This document shows, piece by piece, positions 58,245 through 61,499 of a stretch of DNA of 61,499 nt (its first letter is position 1; each line of letters begins with the position of its first letter). Made by a program: the position numbers and the translations under genes. Origin of the DNA: a virus. The stretch is from positions 1-61,499 of IMG/VR virus record IMGVR_UViG_3300031215_000016; one strand, written 5' to 3'. The notes beneath the pieces were generated by a model that was not told the origin of the DNA, ran no database searches, and saw only the letters and a program-made list of their open reading frames with translations.

Positions 58245-60680
58245 TTAATTGTAACTATTCTGTCTTATGGATTCCATCATTCCTGCGCCTGGATAAAAAG
58301 GGTTGTGTTCTTCTTGCTCTACATAGTCTTCTACGAGTATGTCCATATTGGCGCCAAGAGTGGCTAAACCCAAAGAATCTAAATAATCATCAAAACTGTG
58401 TGGCCCCTTTTGAACAACTAGTAAACCACCAACGTAAAATCTTACGGCCGAAGTAAGCTGCTTTTCAAAATTTTTGTACTCCTCAGAATCTCTTACGGAT
58501 TTGTAAGCTGGCACAACAATACGGTCTTTTTGCATGTCTTCTTCTAAGGATTGCCACATATCTGACTTAGAAGTTCTTGAAAACACATAAGGTACTACTT
58601 GGGTTTCTGGGGGAGCGTTGAACATAAGTCTTTCTGTTGGCGCATTACCAACACCCGTAGAATCACAAACAACGTAAGTAGGCATCCACAAATCAATTAA
58701 GTCCATAATAGCTATGTGTTGGTCTTCGTAACTAGTGCTAGGGAATTCATACCAATTAAGTAGCCTTTTATTTGGCTTATCTGCTTCATAATCTTCCACA
58801 GACTCATGTAGCTCGTTGCTTGGGTAAACTTCTACTATTGTTAGGACAGTAGAGTTGTTTTCTTTTGCCCAGTCTATACCAAAAACTATGTGTGTTTCTT
58901 GTCCGTCAGGCAAAATAAATTTGCTGATAGGCACTACTTCCTGTGGGTCTGATTCTGTTTTGAGTTTCTTATTTAAAAGGGCTTCAAATTTTTTCTCTGT
59001 ACAAAACATGCCCGTCTCGAAAGTCCATACCAGTGCGTATGAAAGTTTAAATGCGTCTGAATCTTTACCCCAACGGTGGTACTTTTTCATAACATCTTTT
59101 TGGTAAAGTAGGTGGTACTTTTTACCATCAACCTCGTACTGCTTTTTCCTAGATGCTATTATGGATTTGTAATCGTATTCGTAGTGTGTTTTTAGTCTTT
59201 TATCATCGACTGCTCGGTCTGCTTTTTTATTAAATTGTATCTCTTCGTAAAAATGATTCTTACTTGTTCCAGTAGTTCCACACCTAAGTATGGTTCCCCC
59301 TGTTGCTGAAACCATTGGTTCAATACTTTTCTGCGCGATAAGTGAGTCTATTTCTTGGGTTTCATCAATAACAGCTAAGTCTAACGTCTTACCCTCAATT
59401 TTAGATTGTTTTGAAGCTGTTTGGGCGGAGCAGATAGAGTCATTAGTTAGTTTGAGTCGGGCTAAGGATATGATTCCCGTGTCTATGTCTTCATCGGACA
59501 TAACCATAGCAGCGTTGTGCGAACCTATACGAGACTTTGTTCTTCCATAAACGTTATCCACTTGCTCTGATTGAGGGGCGAATAAACCAGATTTAAAACC
59601 AGTACTAAATTGACCTAAATCGTCTTCAAAAATGTCGGCTAACTTAGGGAGTATAACCATCAGAGTAGCTACTACGAAAGCCACAACCTCTGACTTGCCA
59701 CAATTATGCAGCTTTATGCCCCCACAAGTGAACCAATGTTTCTCTGGAACTTCTACGTCATAAACGTCATAGAAACCATCAAAAGTTATATTCAAAAGCG
59801 GGGCAAATTTATATTGCTCTCCGTCTTCTCCCATAAAGTCGTATTCGGGGACAGTAGGACAAACTCCGGTGCGTAGGAATTTTTCAAAAGTCTTATTCAT
59901 AAAGTCCGCAGGAAACTTTACATAAAAACCAGTATTACCGAGCTTATCTATTACTGATTTATCTATGAAGGACGGGAAACCAAATTTATTTAGGACTTGC
60001 TGGATAGTTTCTGCTACTGTTCGGTCGGGAGCAAAGAAAGAATCTTTCTTGTAGAGGTTATTTAGAAGGTCTATGCAGTCTTTTCTGCTAAGCTTTGACA
60101 CCATTGAGGGGAAATCAATGTTAGTGTCTCTCTGGTCTACTGTGGTCTTTTCTGGGAACTTATCCCACTTGACTAGACAAGCTATTTCTTCGCCAATTTT
60201 TAAGTCTTCTGCTTTTTTCCAACCATCCCTAGTGTGCACTGGGTGGTTATTAGTTAGGAACACTTCGTGCCCAAGATAAGATGTGTACTTCTTAACGGGT
60301 CTGTTCTTTGCGGTTAGCCAAGCGTTGGGGTGGTTTTCAATGGCGCACAAAGAGCCATCTCTGTTATGAATAACTGAGCCCTTCTTTACACACTGTCTTG
60401 ACGTGAGCAACGTAATAGATGCTCCTTCTAAGGTAATGACTGAGTAAATCACTCGGTACGCTGGGGCATATTGGTAGTCATACAAGTCTATGCCCGTAAG
60501 CATGGCCCCAAACTTCATTATCTTATCAGTTAAATCATGGGGGTCAAAAGCAAATTCTCCCGACATATCACTAGAGAAGTCATCTGGAAAGTCGTTTATT
60601 AATTCTTCCGCATCGGAGCTAACTGTTTTAGTTATTCTGCTCTCGTCTGTTTTATATTTCTTGTTTCTCAACTTAGGCAT
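58245..60680 (-). CDS. terL: Terminase large subunit containing an intein
   Basis: The 811-residue translation becomes a 581-residue terminase after splicing. Walker A is SRQCGKSE, interrupted between Gln96 and Cys327. Walker B is DLAVIDETQEI (Asp439-Glu440), motif III GTTGTSKN, and the RNase H-like nuclease acids are Asp603 (FGIDWAKENNS), Asp673 (VVCDSTGVG) and Asp764 or Asp765 (SFDDYLDSLG). All catalytic residues are present. It packages DNA into the prohead. No clear small-subunit gene was recognised next to it. Confidence 0.95.
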   Translation of the reverse strand: MPKLRNKKYKTDESRITKTVSSDAEELINDFPDDFSSDMSGEFAFDPHDLTDKIMKFGAMLTGIDLYDYQYAPAYRVIYSVITLEGASITLLTSRQCVKKGSVIHNRDGSLCAIENHPNAWLTAKNRPVKKYTSYLGHEVFLTNNHPVHTRDGWKKAEDLKIGEEIACLVKWDKFPEKTTVDQRDTNIDFPSMVSKLSRKDCIDLLNNLYKKDSFFAPDRTVAETIQQVLNKFGFPSFIDKSVIDKLGNTGFYVKFPADFMNKTFEKFLRTGVCPTVPEYDFMGEDGEQYKFAPLLNITFDGFYDVYDVEVPEKHWFTCGGIKLHNCGKSEVVAFVVATLMVILPKLADIFEDDLGQFSTGFKSGLFAPQSEQVDNVYGRTKSRIGSHNAAMVMSDEDIDTGIISLARLKLTNDSICSAQTASKQSKIEGKTLDLAVIDETQEIDSLIAQKSIEPMVSATGGTILRCGTTGTSKNHFYEEIQFNKKADRAVDDKRLKTHYEYDYKSIIASRKKQYEVDGKKYHLLYQKDVMKKYHRWGKDSDAFKLSYALVWTFETGMFCTEKKFEALLNKKLKTESDPQEVVPISKFILPDGQETHIVFGIDWAKENNSTVLTIVEVYPSNELHESVEDYEADKPNKRLLNWYEFPSTSYEDQHIAIMDLIDLWMPTYVVCDSTGVGNAPTERLMFNAPPETQVVPYVFSRTSKSDMWQSLEEDMQKDRIVVPAYKSVRDSEEYKNFEKQLTSAVRFYVGGLLVVQKGPHSFDDYLDSLGLATLGANMDILVEDYVEQEEHNPFYPGAGMMESIRQNSYN
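59703..60392 (-). other. Intein (230 codons) in the terminase P-loop
   Basis: It spans residues 97-326 of the translation. It starts CVKKGSVIHN (block A, Cys1), has block B FLTNNHPVHTRDG (Thr47-x2-His50), block F YDVYDVEVPEKHWF, and block G GGIKLHN with penultimate His229 and terminal Asn230, followed by Cys+1. All splicing residues are present. The middle 100 residues (DCIDLLNNLYKKDSFF ... VLNKFGFPS) look like a degraded LAGLIDADG homing endonuclease, so the element is probably a mini- or decaying intein. Confidence 0.92.
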
Positions 60681-60695
60681 ATAGCAAAAATAATA

Positions 60696-60726
60696 AAAGC
60701 GAACCTACGCAATGTAAGCTCGCTTT
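60696..60726 (-). terminator. Rho-independent terminator upstream of terL
   Basis: A 7-bp stem (AAAGCGA 60696-60702 with TCGCTTT 60720-60726). On the minus strand it is followed by TATTATTTTTGC. It ends the transcript of the 119-residue gene, 16 bases before the terL ATG, so terL expression needs readthrough or a promoter overlapping the terminator. Confidence 0.75.
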
Positions 60727-60769
60727 GAGTGTTGATAGTAATAATGGATTAAAAGTCAATGTAATTTTA

Positions 60770-61129
60770 TTAAAAAAGTAATTTAACTAATAAAGAACCT
60801 AGGACGAAAAAAAAGAAACCCAATAAGAAGAACGTAGAAATTTTAGTAGCGGACGAATAGTGGTTGCTTTTCCAAGACTCCAAGAAGTCACTTAGCACTT
60901 TATCGTCATACTTAAAAACATGAACAACTGACCCTTCGTTGTCTGCCAGCATAATAAAGTCAGATGTAGCTGTTAGCGAATAAAGGGTTTCGGTTTCCAC
61001 GTATATGTCGGCCAATATTTTAGATTCCCCTGTGTCATTGTTCATTATCATATTAAGTTGGGCGTCTTGAATACCGTTAGGGCTGTGCTCTGGGTTAACT
61101 GTTACCCATGTTTGCGCTTTTACGTACAT
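60770..61129 (-). CDS. C-terminally anchored membrane protein (119 aa)
   Basis: A soluble beta-rich region of about 90 residues is followed by one strongly hydrophobic C-terminal helix (FFLLGFFFFVLGSLLVKLLF), a tail-anchor topology. No family is recognised. It is located between a 91-residue hypothetical gene and terL. Possible roles in membrane attachment or host interaction are open. Confidence 0.6.
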   Translation of the reverse strand: MYVKAQTWVTVNPEHSPNGIQDAQLNMIMNNDTGESKILADIYVETETLYSLTATSDFIMLADNEGSVVHVFKYDDKVLSDFLESWKSNHYSSATKISTFFLLGFFFFVLGSLLVKLLF

Positions 61130-61132
61130 AGG

Positions 61133-61408
61133 CTAACCAGTAACTTTAAATATGTTCCCAATCCCTAAAGCTGCGGCAGGCTGCTTACCATCTACGCGCA
61201 TCCACATTTTTCCTGTAAAAAGAAAGTAAAATCTAGCCAGCAAACTTGGGCAATACCAGTTGGTTACTGTGTGGTTTCTGTCGATGTACATAGGTAACTC
61301 TTCATAATCTTCTTTAGGAACTCCACGGCTAACTTGTTTTCTTGTCGGCTTTCCTTTTCCTATGGCGTTTTGCTCTTTGAATCTTGATGCTTCTAAGGGT
61401 ATATACAT
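61133..61408 (-). CDS. Hypothetical protein (91 aa)
   Basis: Basic N-terminal half (SRFKEQNAIGKGKPTRKQVSR), then aromatic residues (NWYCPSLLARFYFLFTGKMWM). No recognised motif. The start is 5 bases after the stop of the partial gene at the right edge, and the gene is followed by the membrane protein gene 3 bases later. Confidence 0.55.
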   Translation of the reverse strand: MYIPLEASRFKEQNAIGKGKPTRKQVSRGVPKEDYEELPMYIDRNHTVTNWYCPSLLARFYFLFTGKMWMRVDGKQPAAALGIGNIFKVTG

Positions 61409-61413
61409 TTTTC

Positions 61414-61499
61414 TTAACTTTTGTTTGCTCTGTTAATTGCTCTTTTTGCTTTTCTAGGTAGGTTATTATAGTAGTCTAGCTTATTTTGGGTTTTGTCTC
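61414..61499 (-). CDS. C-terminal fragment of a hypothetical small protein (cut by window edge)
   Basis: The last 27 codons (DKTQNKLDYYNNLPRKAKRA and 7 more) of a minus-strand gene end in TAA at 61414-61416. The N-terminal part is outside the right edge or, if the molecule is circular, at 1-145, where the frame continues exactly. The visible sequence is Lys/Asn/Arg-rich. Confidence 0.55.
   Translation of the reverse strand, partial: DKTQNKLDYYNNLPRKAKRAINRANKS

Noticed and set aside
1-61499. tRNA, rRNA, insertion sequence, integrase or lysogeny genes
   Set aside because: I saw no cloverleaf candidate in the gaps, no transposase or integrase motif and no repressor/att arrangement. A small tRNA could be missed by eye.

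Overview
This window reads as a tailed bacteriophage genome with a contractile tail (myovirus morphology). It carries an intein-containing terminase large subunit, portal, scaffold, major capsid protein, tail sheath and tube, a frameshifted tail chaperone pair, tape measure, LysM/spike/hub/wedge baseplate proteins and several fibre or tailspike genes. It also encodes its own replication set: family A polymerase, RecA-like recombinase, SSB, primase, DnaB-like helicase and DnaC-like loader. The host is probably a member of the Bacteroidota. That is an inference from AT-rich DNA, weak or absent Shine-Dalgarno sites, occasional TAnnTTTG promoter-like boxes, a small protein resembling Bacteroidota H1-like proteins, and a signal peptide ending in LFSQ. 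I could not search any database.

Layout. Nearly everything is on the minus strand, except a plus-strand island at 21908-26105. Reading the minus strand downstream from the divergent region at 21657-21907: 21656-13718 holds small DNA-associated proteins, a replication module and the primase. 13672-5836 holds SSB, DNA polymerase, RecA, nucleases and a MoxR-AAA+/VWA pair. 5833-195 holds nucleases, a SpoVS-like protein and a 7-deazaguanine DNA-modification cluster (queC, a QueF-like gene, a 2-oxoglutarate/Fe(II) oxygenase-like gene, dpdA). The structural block runs from 61408 down to 26094 in the order terminase, portal, scaffold, capsid, neck, sheath, tube, chaperones, tape measure, baseplate, fibres, lysis. 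The plus-strand island encodes a MazG-like pyrophosphohydrolase, an SF2 helicase, GTP cyclohydrolase I (folE) and small proteins.

The two ends of the window each cut a minus-strand gene, and the two fragments join in the same reading frame across the ends. The window is therefore probably a complete, circularly permuted genome of about 61.5 kb opened inside a 76-codon gene. If so, the phage has FolE and QueC but no QueD or QueE, and would depend on host enzymes for the middle of the deazaguanine pathway.

Most interesting points: (1) a DNA-modification cluster in which a QueF homologue lacking the NADPH-binding motif and a 2OG/Fe(II) oxygenase lie between queC and dpdA, which suggests an uncharacterised 7-deazaguanine modification; (2) a 230-residue intein inside the terminase P-loop; (3) a textbook -1 slippery heptamer in the tail chaperone pair; (4) a major capsid protein and a tail protein that begin with secretion-signal-like leaders; (5) an identical 15-base element encoding SSDSP in RecA, SSB and an acidic protein; (6) an excess of Met-Pro-Lys-type N-termini; (7) a long polypurine tract in the divergent control region.
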